Positions 1-13,400 of a DNA stretch of 64,000 nucleotides are shown in pieces. The notes below the pieces were generated by a model. It was not told the origin of the DNA, made no database searches, and worked only from the letters and a program-made list of their open reading frames with translations. The DNA is from Anarhynchus alexandrinus. Taxonomy: Eukaryota; Chordata; Aves; Charadriiformes; Charadriidae. Within the stretch, counting starts at the first letter, position 1. Each line of letters opens with the position of its first letter. The position numbers and the translations under genes were made by a program. The stretch is from NCBI GenBank assembly GCA_008711295.1, contig VUYV01000297.1:17034-81033 (forward strand), read 5' to 3'.

Positions 1-124
1 AAAAAAGAAGAAAAGAAGGAAAAAAGAAGAAAAGAAGGAAAAAAGAAGAAAAGAAGGAAAAAAGAAAAGAGAAAGAAAAAAGAAGAAAAGAGAAAGAAAA
101 AAGAAGAAAAGAGAAAGAAAAAAA
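1..124. repeat. Purine-only A/G minisatellite
   Basis: The first 124 bases are almost entirely A and G. They begin with three copies of a 19-bp unit (six A, then GAAGAAAAGAAGG) and pass into 18-21 bp variants ending in GAGAAAG. The array is cut by the window edge, so its full length is unknown. It lies inside the inferred TCF20 intron 2. I see no function in it. Confidence 0.9.
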
Positions 125-2559
125 GACCACACAGCGAAGATTGATTCAGAGGTCCTATCTCCACAATTCATCTCTGGCCACAAGGCACATATATCTCACT
201 TAGAATAGGCTGGAGAGACTGAAAAGTGCCATTTAGAAGAGACACTCCATCCCTTGAACTAAATTATCAATAGTATTAAAGCCAGATACATTGTCTCTAC
301 CTCTCCACACTATTAGCAGCCCATCTCTTCCTGGCTACAGCCCATCATTCTTTGTCTACCAAAATGAAGTAACACACAACCTGGAAGCATGAACAGTTGG
401 GGGACAGCTACCACAGAGTGGTAGCAGAGCTGCTCCGATTCATTCAAAATACTAAAACATTCACTAGCTATATTTCTTCTGCTTTAAGCGCTGTTTTTTT
501 TTTCTCTGCAATTTGTATTCGTTCATTACTACAACAGTAAACTCTTCTGAGAGCACACTGCTCTAAATGTAATAAATAGGGGTGTGGTTTTTCGGTACCT
601 TTTTTTGCCTCACTCAGATTTGTACCCAACTCCACATAGGTGTTAGAATATAAACGTGTCCTGAGTTACCTACCTTTCTCCTTCCAACCAAACACAAGCT
701 CGTAGGCTTGTGAAAAGAAGTGCCCCAAGCTGCTCAAGTAAAACACACACCTTAACTTTTCTCTTTGGCTGTGCACTGACAGAGATAATGTCTTTGTCTA
801 GGAGTACTGGAATCCCACAGGGGACAGGGTTTTGCTGGTGGGAGGATGAGAGCTCAGGACTAGCCCTTCCAACATATTCTGGATAGTAGCAGGAATGGTT
901 GCTTAGAAGCAGAAATTAATTGCTTCTGCCTAACAGTAACGTAAGATGTTTTCAGATGATTCCTCCACCATCTTTCTTGTGGAACAATTACCAAACAAGT
1001 TTAAGCAAGGACACTTGCAACAGAGGCAACTGCATTTTATTTTCTACTGTCTATAGTCCAAATTTGGAGTCTTTTCTCGCTGATCAGTTGCTTCTTTCAG
1101 TTTGCTCACCTGCACCCCACACTCAGGCCTCATTCTAACTTCCTCTCTTCCAAGCACCAGTTTTTCCTTTGCTCTCTGTTTTCTTCCCTTTTCCTTTGCT
1201 TTGCTTTCTAGGTATCTCCTTGTTTTTCCCCTTCTTGCATACCAGTGTCAAGCATATGTGCATAAACGGAATAAAATGGAAAGCAACAACTGAAGGTTAC
1301 TAAAAAAGAAAAGCAAGCAAAAAAAGAAATATATATGGCATTAATTATACAGGTACACGTCTTCACTTTACACGTTATATGCATTTTTCAGACTCTCTGC
1401 TTTGCCTGTTTAAGTTATAAGCTTTTAGGAAGATAATTGCTTCTGTATAATTGCACTGCACGAATGCAGATGTAAGATAATGAGGATTTCAGAGTCAGCT
1501 GCAATATTAGAAAGGAGGGCCTTCTGACTATTTCTGATTAAACAGTTGGCAAGCTAGGCAGAGGCTCAGATTTAATATCCAGGCAAAAGGGCAACAGAAG
1601 CAGCAGGCAGCCACATTCTCTTTCCTGGAAAGCGGGATAAAGAGACAACTTACTCCAACGAGCTACAAGGAAAACGAAAAAAAAAAAAATTGTACTGTTT
1701 GCTGTAGGAGAAAGAAATAAGTGATTTTGGAATACTGCTGCAAAAAGGGATTGAGATGAAAAAAGAGAGAGTGGGCAGAGATTTTTAGGGAACAAGAGAG
1801 GAAAACAGCACTTTCACTCTGATGTGCAGATACCGGTTAATGAAATAATTTGTTTATGTGACTGAGGCTAGAGATAATTCTGTATCCTTAAGTACTGGTT
1901 ATTAGTTTTCATTTCCTGTCAAACAATTTAAGCTCTCCAAAAACCAGGCATGGAATATCAGAAAAATGAACCCCACAATTAAAAAGATAAAAAAACCTTT
2001 AAACTTGCATTATTAAAAAGTATCTCTTGCCAATGATGATATACTCCTGTAGCAAGCAAATCAAGAAATAATAAAATAGTCACTGAAGTAAAATTGGACA
2101 GCTATCTTCAAGAAACCAAGGACAAATTTAGATTCCAAGATTTCAGCACACAGACAAATCAGTGATCTGGAAGATGCTATACTAATAAAGCTGCATTAGG
2201 AAACAGTAAAAAGTCAGAACTGCAGTGCTGCACAGGCTGCTGAAGCACAAAGGGAAGCTGCAGCTCAAAATGGATGGCATGGGGAAAAAAAATACAAGAA
2301 CTGAAAAATGTCTTAAAAAAGGGGAATCTTATTCAGTACATACAAAACAATAAAGTACAACAGAAGCACTTGAAATGAAGAACAGAGCATTCTATTTCCT
2401 TCAACTCAAAGGGAAAAGAGAAAGTAAAAAGAACAGAAATAAATGATTAGTTTTGACAAGGAATAGTTTGCCAGCAAAAATTTCTAAGGTCCTATTGCAG
2501 ACACTTAAGCTATTCAACTGTACTAACAGAGACTCTCAAAAAAGGGGGGTGAACAAAAA
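125..2559. other. Intron 2 sequence, no gene seen
   Basis: This is AT-rich DNA downstream of the TCF20 giant exon in the gene's direction. The frames are short and broken, with no recognisable protein similarity and no splice-flanked coding segment. I looked for the missing PHD-finger exon of TCF20 (a Cys-x2-Cys, then Cys/His-rich stretch on the minus strand) and did not find it. Confidence 0.6.
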
Positions 2560-3440
2560 GGTATGAAAACCTGCAAAGTCTGCAAAATTATCCAAGGTAG
2601 TCAGATCTCAAATTGATGGTGGTAAAGAGCTGCAAAAAGATCTTACAATCTCTCATCTCAAAATGGAGATGAAAATTAATGTTGTTAAGTACAAAGTCAT
2701 ACACATGGGGAAAATATTTTCACCTATGCATATACGTGATGACAGACTCTAGATTAGCTTGTACTACTCATGGGAAGGTATTAGTAGAATAGACTTAGAA
2801 ACATCACACAGTCCCTGCAACCGCAAAAAAAGACAGCCAGAATGTAAAAAGCAAGGAAAAGAATTGATAATGAAACCCAAATCTTCGTTATGTATTACTC
2901 TTGTAGTATCCTGGCATCTTGAATATTGTGTGTAGTTCTGGTCACCCTATCAATAAAGGAATACAACAGGTCNGAAATAAATAGAACATAAAGAGCTTCC
3001 ATATGAGAAAAGACTAAGTCTTTCGGAAAAGAGATAACTGAAGGGGGATTGAGATCTACAAAATCAAATATGGTGTGCCTAAGTGGATGATTCTTAACCA
3101 TTTCCAAGTAGGAGGAGCAGACAATGAGTTTAAATTTAAAATAAATCCACTTTTTTCACACAACAAATAATTAAACTCATTGCCAAAGAATGCTGCACTG
3201 GCCAAAAGATAAGTGAGTTCAAAAACAGATTAGACAAATTCATCAAGGACAGGTAGACCACTGTCTGTTGAACACAGTGATTCAAGAGACACTTCTCTAA
3301 AGCTGTGATTGATGAAAGCAGGGAGAAAATACGCAAGTAGCACCCTCTACGTGTCTGGTTTACTACACACCTCTGAAGATAACTGCTCCTGGCCATTGCT
3401 GGAGACAGAACACCACAACAAAACACATTTTTGCATCTGC
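2560..3440 (+). mobile_element. Old, decayed CR1/L3-type LINE fragment, sense on +
   Basis: The order of recognisable but degraded blocks matches the 3' half of an ancient sauropsid CR1. Near 2690-2715 there is a block like the RT C-terminal 'tacaaagtcatacacatgggg'-type segment. At 2915-2945 there is 'TTGAATATTGTGTGTAGTTC', the Leu-Glu-Tyr-Cys-Val segment of the CR1 ORF2 C-terminus. At 3000-3060 there is the 'ccatatgagaaaagac' block. At 3150-3250 'CACACAACAAATAATTAAAC', 'TCATTGCCAAAGAATG' and 'AGACAAATTCATCAAGGACA' follow in the family order. All frames are broken. It is far more diverged than the other CR1 copies here and lies in the opposite orientation, so it is an old insertion. Edges are approximate. 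Confidence 0.7.
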
Positions 3441-6400
3441 CTGGGATTGCAGTTCTTTTGCAGACCAAGAGACTTATTTGATTGTGAAATTCCACAACGA
3501 ACAACAAAAAAACCCCATGATTATTCAAAAGAATGCAGGCACCCAGAAATCATACTATTACTAGTTTTTAAGACTCTTCAGTCTTACCTCCATAACAGGA
3601 AGGCTAAGCTAAACTGTAACACTATATAAAAGGGTTGAAATTTGATCTAAGCAATAAATTCATGTTCACAACAAGCCTAAGTGTTTCATTAACTCAGTGG
3701 AGTGATCAAAGGCTTAAATGTGCATGAACATACTCTAGGAGACGAGACTGGTGAGAAGCTGAGAAAGTCATCGAGAAGGATGAACCTTCTCCGCCTCTCA
3801 AACAATGGAAGGAGAAAAAAAACCCAAATGAAATAAGGACAGAGCATAACTGAACCAGAATAGAGGTTAGATACTTCAAGAGTAAACTGATGGTTAACTG
3901 AAACAGATTTAGCAAAACTGAGAAAAAATAGTAAATTTAAATGGCAATGAAAAAGCATGTTTAATTTCAAATTAAGCAGGCTAAGTACATGCCTTTGTAG
4001 CCATTTCATATTTTAAAAGGAATATTAAAATAATGCATAGACTACCAAGTCTAAGACGACAAGAAATGCATGTCTTGTTTCCTTTGATGACAAAGAGCCA
4101 CCCTGAATGAGAGAAACATTTCAGACAACCACTTACAAGTATAGGGATTTGAATTTGCTAAAGCATGCAAGTCTAGCAGAAAAAATTATACCATTTATGT
4201 TATCTTGGTTAGTCATTTGGGGAATTAAACGTGCAACAATAAGTGCAATTTAGTTACAAAAAGGTCTGAAAAATAGAAGAGCAGACTTAAAAGAGGAAAG
4301 AGAAATTCAAATTTTCAAGCGCTGATTATGTGATAGGGACATACAGAGTTGTGGGAACAGCACAGTCAGCAAGAGAGAGCATTTAGTCCAGTTGGGATTT
4401 TCTGCCAGTACTAGATTTCTTTCCCGACCGTCTTGGGTACTGATTACAGGAAATATCCAAATATATGGTGAATTTCTATTTAGCACAAGGTCTACTGAGT
4501 CCAGTATAAAATAAAAGTATGCATTTGCCTTAAAACAAAACAACATCACCACCATAAGGGAAAGAGTTTTAGGATAAAATAAATAATTACCAAAATCCCT
4601 CCCCTGTAAAGCAATACCTTTGAATATCAATGACTGAAGGGATATAAAAAAAAGGAAAAAAAATGACATAAACAAGAAAATGCAATAAAATCAAGGAATT
4701 TGTTTTCAAGAAGCAAACTGCATGATGGAACCAGTTTTTCTCTAGTCAAAAAAAAGGATATGATACTTAGTATTTACTAAAGGCTCAAAGAAAAAAGGTC
4801 TAGTTCATTAAGGACACAATCACTATGTTATTAAGGCAGTGGATTCAACAGAAACAAAGCCTTTGTAAAGGCTTAAAAATAAGGAAATGCTTTTGAGCAA
4901 GGCAAACTGTAAACGGAAAAGATTTTGACAAGATATTAAATACCTAAGCAACCTGGCAGGAAGAAGGGTCCACCACAAATCCACCCCTGCCAACAACTCA
5001 GAGACTTGTAACATTGGACAGAAATAAACCATTTGTCATTATTTGTAATAATCTGTGCAAGCCCTCATCATAGAGCCCCACTGTGCAAGTCACTTCGGTA
5101 ATACAGAACAAAGTGTTGGTGGATGCAAAGGGATGAAATAGGAATGGTGAGACTGAGCCAGCAGCGTTGGGCAGAGTCCATCACAGCAGCAGGCTAAGCA
5201 TATCCAATTGTTCAGCAGAAATCCCAGACAAGAAGGGCTTTGAAGACGTGCGTGAAGGAAAACAAAGGTAAACGTGCAGGGTTTTGAAAGTAAGGCACTT
5301 CGTTTAGGAAATGATAAAATTTGCCAGGATGCACTGATTGGAAGTAGATCATAAGTTCTTGAAACTGAAAGAAAAAAACAAGCAGGATGAAGGCAGATAA
5401 AATAATGACGAGTAACTTAATGTTTGAGGCATAAGAAAAGAGGAAGTGGGCAGATGAATGTGAAAGAAGCAGGTACGCAAAAATGATAGTTTAGAAATAC
5501 TATTTAGTCAAAATACAGTCCACTGCAAGTAAGGATGGGTGAAAAAGTTACAATGCTCATCTTACTGGAAAATGAACAACTTGTCTCTGTAGAAAAAGGG
5601 TAGCAAATAAAGAGAGAATGACAAGAAAACAACAGCTCCTCCACAACGCCGCTGAAGCAGTAGTTGGCAGCAGAGCCATAATAAGCAGTAGCAAAGTGCA
5701 CACGAGTATTCTGAGGTAATTTGTGGCTGCTGCTACCACCCAGCAAAAGCAGCTGAAGATGAGCAACAACAGCAGGTCAAATGAATCCAAGAGAAGAGGC
5801 AATGCTTGCGGAAGGAGAAATGTCTGCAAGTCAGAACAGTTCATCACTAGAAAGATGTGAAGTAACACATCAGTGTTAAAAAAAAAAAAAACAACAAAAA
5901 AAAACCCTGAAAAGAAAATACAAACTCATGAACTACAGCAATAAACAACCAATCACAGTTGAAGAAAACTAAACAAATTAGTAACACACATTGATGAAAT
6001 CACTTCAGATACAGGTGTTATATGTAAAATAATGTTCACTGGCCAAAAATCTGAATGGGTTTTAAAGAGGCGTATGTTACTTCACTATTCAATAATCATC
6101 AGGAAAAAAAACTAGAAACCATAATGATATATGTGCTGCTTAAACTGCCCATTACAATAATAGCTACTTTTCACGAAATCTAAACTGGATTTATTCACAA
6201 ATATCTATAGTCAGTAGGCTTGCCAGAGACACACAACACAGGAAAACTTCCTATGAGCTAGCAGCAGTTAGAAGTGGCAGCAAATATAAATAGCAGCAGA
6301 AGTCCAAGGTCGGATGGCATTCCAGCTGGATATTACAAAGCAGCTGAGGTAGTGTCAGTAGTTCCTTAAAGGACAGACTTAATGTTGTTCTCCTGGGGAA

Positions 6401-7582
6401 AGAATTTCCTCCGTCTAAGGATTAAGAAGCTGTGTGGTTCTCCCCAGATCTGAAGGGGAAAAAAACCTAATGAACATCTTTCGGGCTCAGAACACTGCTG
6501 AATCATGGTAAAGGCAATAATATTATCTTAACTATCTTAAACTAATCTTAACTATTAACTTCATTTTTTTATAAATCTAGATCAATCAATACTAAGATAA
6601 AAAGGACTGGTATGTGTCGCCTTCAGATAGGCGTGGCGACCGGTATGAGACATAGAATACTAGAAATAAGTCACTGTGCAAGATCACAGAGAAATTTCAA
6701 TCTTTTTCTATCTGAGGCAGAAGTTGAAGGATACAGGCATTTCTGGTTTGTTTTTCATTAATTTTACACAGGCACACCCTCTTCTCACTTCTTATTCCTC
6801 CATCTTCTGAAGGCTCTAGCCCAAAAGCAGAAGCATAAGTAAGCAATAAAGTCTTCTTTGTTAAGACAGCTTCAGAGACTCAGAACAGAAAATTCTTCTT
6901 TTGGCAATACCCTTGAATCTATTTGTCCAGAAAACTGAATTTATTGGTAACTATTCAAAACTCCCTTTCCAAAGGAACCGCCTCTGCAGATTTCTGCTTA
7001 GAGAAACAGTACCATGTGGCATCACTAAAGAATCCTTATTCTCCCCAATGATAATATGTGACACTTCAAAGGAGGAATAATTAAATTTAAGTATAGGAGT
7101 TAAGGCTGCATTAAAACCTCGTAAAATAGTTTTATGTACCTATAGCGTGCGTATTGGATTTTTTCTAATCTAACCTAAACAACTTCCTAAAATTAGCATC
7201 TAAAAAAATTGTTGGTTTTCTGGAAAGCATTGGTTATCCATTGTGTCAACCTTGAAATTTTAGTGATTAAATTTAACCTGAAGAGTTATTCCCCCCAGAA
7301 AACACTTAACAATTAAATATAATACTGAGTTTACATATGGTACCAATACATTCAAGTTTGGATCTTCAGCATTTTAACTTTCTACAAGAAAAGAGAAAGC
7401 TAACATCAGATAAACACATAAGAAAACATTTTTATTATCTTCTGTGGACCTGACTCTAAATGATACACAAACAAAATTTAAACTTAGTTTTCTCCCATCA
7501 CATCTATGCAACTAAAACATGGGACCTTGTATCAGCTCCCTAATCTTCCAATTTAATTAAGAACATCTGACAATTTAAACAT
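3441..7582. other. Intron 2 sequence, no gene seen
   Basis: AT-rich intronic DNA with A-runs, for example near 5879-5906. Several stretches (3720-3800, 5040-5480) are purine-skewed on the plus strand, like 16.9-18.8 kb, and may be decayed repeats that I cannot name. No open frame resembles a known protein. Confidence 0.5.
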
Positions 7583-7750
7583 ATACTGTACTTTCAATTT
7601 TCAAAGCACCCTACGCATTTATATTAATGGTCACAAAATAAGTGGTTTTAAAGCCTACTTTACAGAATAATTAACTGACTTGTCAAAGGCCATGTAAGGA
7701 ATTTTTGACAGTGCAGGCACAAAGTCTGAAAAGTTCACAGCTCTCAAACC
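7583..7750 (+). repeat. MIR/CORE-like SINE relic
   Basis: The order of motifs resembles the widespread amniote MIR-like SINE: 'TTCAAAGCACCCTACGCATT', then an A/T block, then 'CTACTTTACAGAATAATTAA', then 'GACTTGTCAAAGGCCATGTA'. These correspond to the 'caaagcgctttacaa', 'cattttacagatg' and 'acttgcccaaggtca' parts of the family. The call rests on recalled consensus blocks, not an alignment, and the edges are approximate. Confidence 0.5.
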
Positions 7751-10119
7751 TGAACTCAAGTATGTGAAGTTGCCTTCCCCTCCCATCCACACCCCCTCTT
7801 TTTTTTTCTGCCCCTTTTAAGTTTCACATTGAGCCACAGTGTCCTTTAGAGAAAGTCTCCTTTTCAGAGATACATGCCAGGACACCTCCTTTCTCCCCTC
7901 CTTTAGTACTAAGTCTTTTATGAAGCTGAACAGTCTCCTTTAATCATCAATAACTTTCTGAAACTTAGCAAGTGTGAGTTCTCAGCAAGAATAAAGGAGT
8001 CAGAGGTGCAAGAAAAGCTGCAGTTAACAGCAGCATAGTGCAAAGTACCAACAAAACCATGTTTTGTGAGACGATAAGCCATGAAAAAATGACAAACATA
8101 CAGCTGAGTTAGAACTAAGGGACCTAAGCAGAAATCAAAAGAAAACACGCAAGGAGCTAGAAACAGGGAAGAAAAAAAAAAATATCATTAGCAAGTGAAG
8201 ATTGCACAACCAGTTTTTAAACAACAACCTTTAATATTTTTCTCAAACAGAAGGAAAGCTTAGGATGCAGACAATTAGATGGCTGAGATAAGACTTAAGT
8301 GTATCTGTGTTACGATCAGTTGTGCAACCAGACCTCAGGAAGACATATGCAATCTATTTTTACCACTGGTAGCTCAGGTACTGACAAACAGCCCAGCTGC
8401 AGCATGCAGAGCCCTGGGTGGGCTTTGCCACTCACCTCGGTCTTTGTGTCTTGAGTAGGGCTGCTATTTTACACTAAGTCCTATGCTGTTACATCTACTC
8501 TTACCAACAGCTCAGCAAGTCTGAAGATAACTTAAGTAGATCTACACCATTAAAGTCACACCCTGAGCACTGCTAGAATTTCTCAAAACAAACTGCAGCT
8601 ATTTTAGTCCTGCTTTAGGTTACTCTGGTTGGCAAATTAGGCCAGGGCAGGGGAGGAAGCATCCAGTCCCTAGTGCTTCTAGATCATGGAATAACAATAA
8701 TAAAGAAAAATCCCAACCTTTTCATATGTCTAGACAACTAGATGCTTGCACTTGACATCAGTAATGAATGCTGCAGAGCTAGATACATTTGAGAACCGCC
8801 TTGGACAAATTTTTAAATGCACCTTTTATTGAATTTACTAGTTTGTGTAATTAGTAATATTGTTCTGGAAAAACTTTCTATCTGAAGGTATGGTCTTGGA
8901 CCAGTCCACTCACTTCCAGACCATTTTAAGATATCAGTTTGTACTTGTGCAACCTGCTGGCCCCTGCTCCTATTCCTAGCTGGGGCATTTCCCCTGTATC
9001 AGTACTGACACTAAGAGCCAAGAAAGCTGATCCAGCCAAAAAATTAACTTGATAAAAATGAAAGGGGCGGGGAGAACTTCCTGGTCAGGTCAGCTGCCTG
9101 ACTTGGTTCAGTCACACGGCAGTAGTTCTGGCAGAAGGGGAGGTGTGGGGGAGAACAGCTTCTAACAACCCTAACTTAGCCTAGATGAAATTATCACCGT
9201 ATTTCATCTTCACAACAGACTCCTCAGTGGAGCAGAAGTGGTTTACAAGGGACAGTCTTTGCTCTTTTGTACCTTTTACAGCAAAGGAACCTTGACCTTT
9301 TGCTATATCCCCACCTCATTCTACCCTCATCTTATTCCACTTCCCCAGCCCTCGCCCTGCACTCATCTTTCCCCTAATTTACCCCACTGTGGCACAAAGC
9401 AATCAAGGACTGCTATTATGGTAAAAACAGGAATTTCATCAAGTTCAGGGGGGGATTCTGAAAAAAAAGTGTTTTAGCTGTCACAAGGAGTGGGATAAGA
9501 CTATGAAAACCATCATTGCTGTGAAAGCAATTCAGAACCTTCAAAGGGCCCTTTGAGGAAGACAATTATTTTTTGGTAACTTCCTACATGAGGGCTCATC
9601 CACAGCCACTCTCTGTGCCCTATGTCCAGGCTGTGCTGTTTTGGCCATTTGCTCCATTTCCCGCTCCTATCTCCCCTTCTGGCTCCCCACTGCAGCAGGA
9701 ATGAGCTGCTGAGAGCAACTAACATTAGAATTCCCATCCCCACATTCCCCAAACAACTCTGTGTCCACACCTCCAGCTACATACCTTCTCAACATGGCTC
9801 AAACCACTTACGCTCGCCCATAGCTTTAGCAATACATGACTGCTGTTAAATGCTAATTGCTTACTAATGAAAACTAATCATCATGCAATTAAACTTTAAT
9901 CGCTAAGCAGCTGGCTGAGATCCAATCCATAACAATGAAGGTTCATTAATAACTTTTTTCCAAAGCGCTCTGTGAAGACCATCCTATACTTCACACAGAG
10001 CCCAACTAAGTGTATGAAATTGTTTGAAAAACATTTTCTCTGTCAAGAAAGAAAGAAAACCTACCCGGAGCACAACACAGTAAGCATAGCATAGTTTAGA
10101 TTAGCTGAAAATGATGGTT
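7751..10119. other. Intron 2 sequence, no gene seen
   Basis: Mixed composition, with somewhat GC-richer patches near 8340-8460, 8930-9130 and 9290-9780. I checked the GC-richer patches on the minus strand for the Cys/His-rich PHD exon of TCF20 and found no match. No gene supported. Confidence 0.5.
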
Positions 10120-10262
10120 TTAAGACTCAGGGAACTCAAACTCTGTTCCTAGCTTCTTCCATAACCTCAGGCAAAGTGTGTAGCACAGACTGAACCTCTT
10201 TTCTCCAATTCTTGTATCTGCAGAGTAACATTCTTCAAGGCAAAAAAACTGAGTTTTAATTT
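10120..10262 (-). repeat. MIR/CORE-like SINE relic, reverse orientation
   Basis: Blocks 'TCTGTTCCTAGCTTCTTCCA', 'TAACCTCAGGCAAAGTGTG', 'GACTGAACCTCTTTTCTCC' and 'TCTTGTATCTGCAGAGTAA' follow the order of the reverse-complemented MIR-type element (the 'gttctattcccagc ... ccttgggcaagtca ... cctcagtttccccatctgtaaaa' pattern). Diverged; edges approximate. Confidence 0.5.
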
Positions 10263-10398
10263 TGCTGTAGTTTCTAAAATTATTACATGAATACTTATCA
10301 TACTTCAGTTTTATTTTTACTCATCTTTCTAAATTTAGGGAAATTAAGCTAACCTCTCAGAACATATTTCTCTAATTAAAAAAAGATATCAGGGTTAT

Positions 10399-10443
10399 AT
10401 AACTAGGTTATGGCAGATAGATAACTAGGTAGTGGGCAGATAG
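10399..10443. repeat. Short tandem duplication, 22/23 bp x2
   Basis: Two near-identical adjacent units, each beginning ATAACTAGGT and ending GGCAGATAG, occupy 10399-10420 and 10421-10443. A third partial GAT repeat follows. A simple local duplication in intron DNA. Confidence 0.8.
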
Positions 10444-13400
10444 ATGAAAATTTACTTTCAAAAGAAAGTTTAAAAACTGCTTTCTATATTGTATTTTTTT
10501 AAAAAAAAAACCCTCACACCACCATCAGTGTCTCAGTTTTTTCCTACCCCAGTCCACATACTGCAGAGAGCACTATGCTTATGAACTTGGTTTGCATTGC
10601 ACCGTTTGAAGAGATGTCTTTTATTATGAATGGTAGAACATTAGTACAGTTGAAGCATTATTTTTGCTTATTCAATGATTAAAGGATTCAGGATAATATT
10701 TATTTTAAAATAAAATGGAGAAACTGTCATTTTTTTATTTAGAGTCTTACAAAAGATAAGAATGTAATTCTAATAATCCATTTAATATTATATAACAGAA
10801 AATCATGAATTCTTACCTCCAGAAATTAACCTCTTATCAAACTGAACAAGCAAAGAAATATTAAGAAATGATAATTTTTCCAAAATCAGGGAAAATATTT
10901 TTTAAGATTTGCACTTTCGCCTGGTTGTAATCAAATATAGGCCATCTTAAACTCAGAGGCATGGAGCAGAATAAACTTCTGAATTTCTTGAATGTCCTTC
11001 AACACTTATTTGTTAGTATCATTCTTCTAATGAAGTTAAGGGGATACAGCTCGTGACTATCATCCGGAATTAGAAGTTAAAATAGTTCAGTTTAAGTAAG
11101 GAAAACACAAACAGCATAGCCACCCTCTTCCCAAATTTTTGGGAATCTTAACAACCTTTTTGCCAGCAAAGCTTAAAAAGATTCAAGCTAAGATGACACA
11201 AATGGATTGTATTCACTCGCTATTGAGAACTTAGCAAGAGTTTGGCATCTCTACAGTAACAAGCAACTTAAATCTTACAAAAAGGATTGTGTGAGCTTGT
11301 GGATAGCCAGACAAAAAGCTCTAAAGCTTTGTTTAGAAATCTCCTGCACAGAGAAGGCCCCATTTCCATTTGGAAGAGCTTCTTATAAATTGAAAGTTAC
11401 TTAAATGTATTTTTTTAATGAAAATTGTACATAGATTTCAAGGATTCCTGATGCTTTATAGAAAGGCCTCAACTGTGGAATAAGCAAGCTCCTTTTTACA
11501 CTCAAGTTTCCAGTGCTCCTGGCTACAACTAACATAAGTGGTTAAACATCCTATTCTTTCCGAACACTCTATTGTCAGTAAATCTATTTTCCACTTTCCT
11601 CACTCCACATGCTAGACAAACACTAAAATATAAAACCACATGCAAGTGCAGACATAATGCTCATACTTTGGGATAAACTAATGGCAAAGAAGTCTGCTAA
11701 TAAAGATGCACAGAAATTACTTCTGCTTCATCTTCTCTCTGTCCCCATACAAAAGGTCAATACTGGAGAAGTCTTTCCTCTTTTGCCAGTATCATCTTTA
11801 TGTATGAGACCTCAACTAAACTGTATTTTCTGTCATCTGCAATCCATGATCACCAATAAGCTGCACCAGTCTTACCCGATTTCTACTCACAATAAAGCCA
11901 AGGAAAGCCAGCTTCATTTCACAAATGTAAATTAACAGTTTCCAATCATTCAAGATATTGAAATATATGCATTGGAAATGCAGACGTGGATTCTGCCTGC
12001 TCACCTTTTCGGTGTTTGAGGTTTGTGATACCAATATACAGAGCTGCTGTGAGCTACAAAGTGCTGTAGTGCTAGTCACTCACACTTCTAGGTCCCTACC
12101 AGAGGAAGGCAATGAACCGAGATACAACAGGGGCTCCTACCATGTTCTCATCTCTGTGGCAGCACACTCTTACAGACCAGGAGTCATGACAGCACAGAGA
12201 GTTCCAGTAGCACGGCAGATGGCAATGCCTCTCTGAGAAAACCGAATCTGAAGTTCATTATTTAGCCTCTCTTTCAGAATTTCTTCTCCACCCAAAATTT
12301 CATGCTTCCTTACTTTAATATTCTGCAGTGTTACAAAAGATGCTACCATTTCCTAAGGAATGAAAAGAAATTTTAAACTGATTGTACTAAGTACTGTTTT
12401 CAATAAAGAAAGAGCACATTTCCAGCTCTGGCAACTAGGTGTTTGGACACAGTCTGTCAATGAAAACCAAGAACTCAACCACTTTAAGGGTAATTGTAGA
12501 AGGTGCCTCGAGATTCTGTGGCAATCCTCACTGAGGGGTTAAAGCATACTAAAAGCTGTTGCCAGAGATAAAAATAAGCAGACAATGTTCTCAATACACC
12601 CCTTTTTCAACCACTGCTAACAGGCAGGCTTTAAATTTGTTACTGGTTTCTCTTTCTTCACAGTGAAAAATTAACAAGCTCCAGTGTCGCTTCTTCCTAC
12701 TCTGGAAATTTCTCCCTACTATTACAGGTCTGGGTGTAAGAAACACAGGTTTTCCTTCCTGTGTTTGTCAGGCATGTGGTCTTTGAAGCAGCAGATTATT
12801 ATTTCAGCTGAACCCTGACCTGACTGCAGAACTTCATTTGAGGGGCTTTTTGGAGGGGAGGCGTTGGGGGGGAAGAAAAAAAAAAAAAAAAAGAGAGAGA
12901 AGGAAAAAATATGCCAGGTTCTGCACATTTTTCTTCTCTGAAAAGGATGATAATGAATAAAAGGTCAGCACTCATCTCCCAATGCTTAGAAACAGTAGCA
13001 CTGTGGGCCTAAAACACTTACAAGTGGTGGTGTCACCTGGGCACAATTTTGTGTTATGGCTAACTTGACCTAATAGTTATAACTACCCTTGGAAAGGGCC
13101 CTCCCTGTCAGACACAGCAAACGTGGTTCAGAGAGTAAGCAGATTCAGATAGCTGATGTGGCACAAAGATCCCCCACTCCAGGCTAGTCTTCTGATGGAT
13201 TAGCTAACTAAAAATCAACCCACTGTGCAAATGCAGAGTTGGTAGATACAGCACAAGGGAAAGAGTGGGAGCAAGCAGCTTGCAAAGAGGATAAAGTGGG
13301 ATCACCCCTCTTGACAGCAACTCACTCCTAGCCTGGCTTAGGGATAACAAAGCACACCTGTGCCAAATGAGACATTCAGAATAAGCTGACACCTTCAGAC

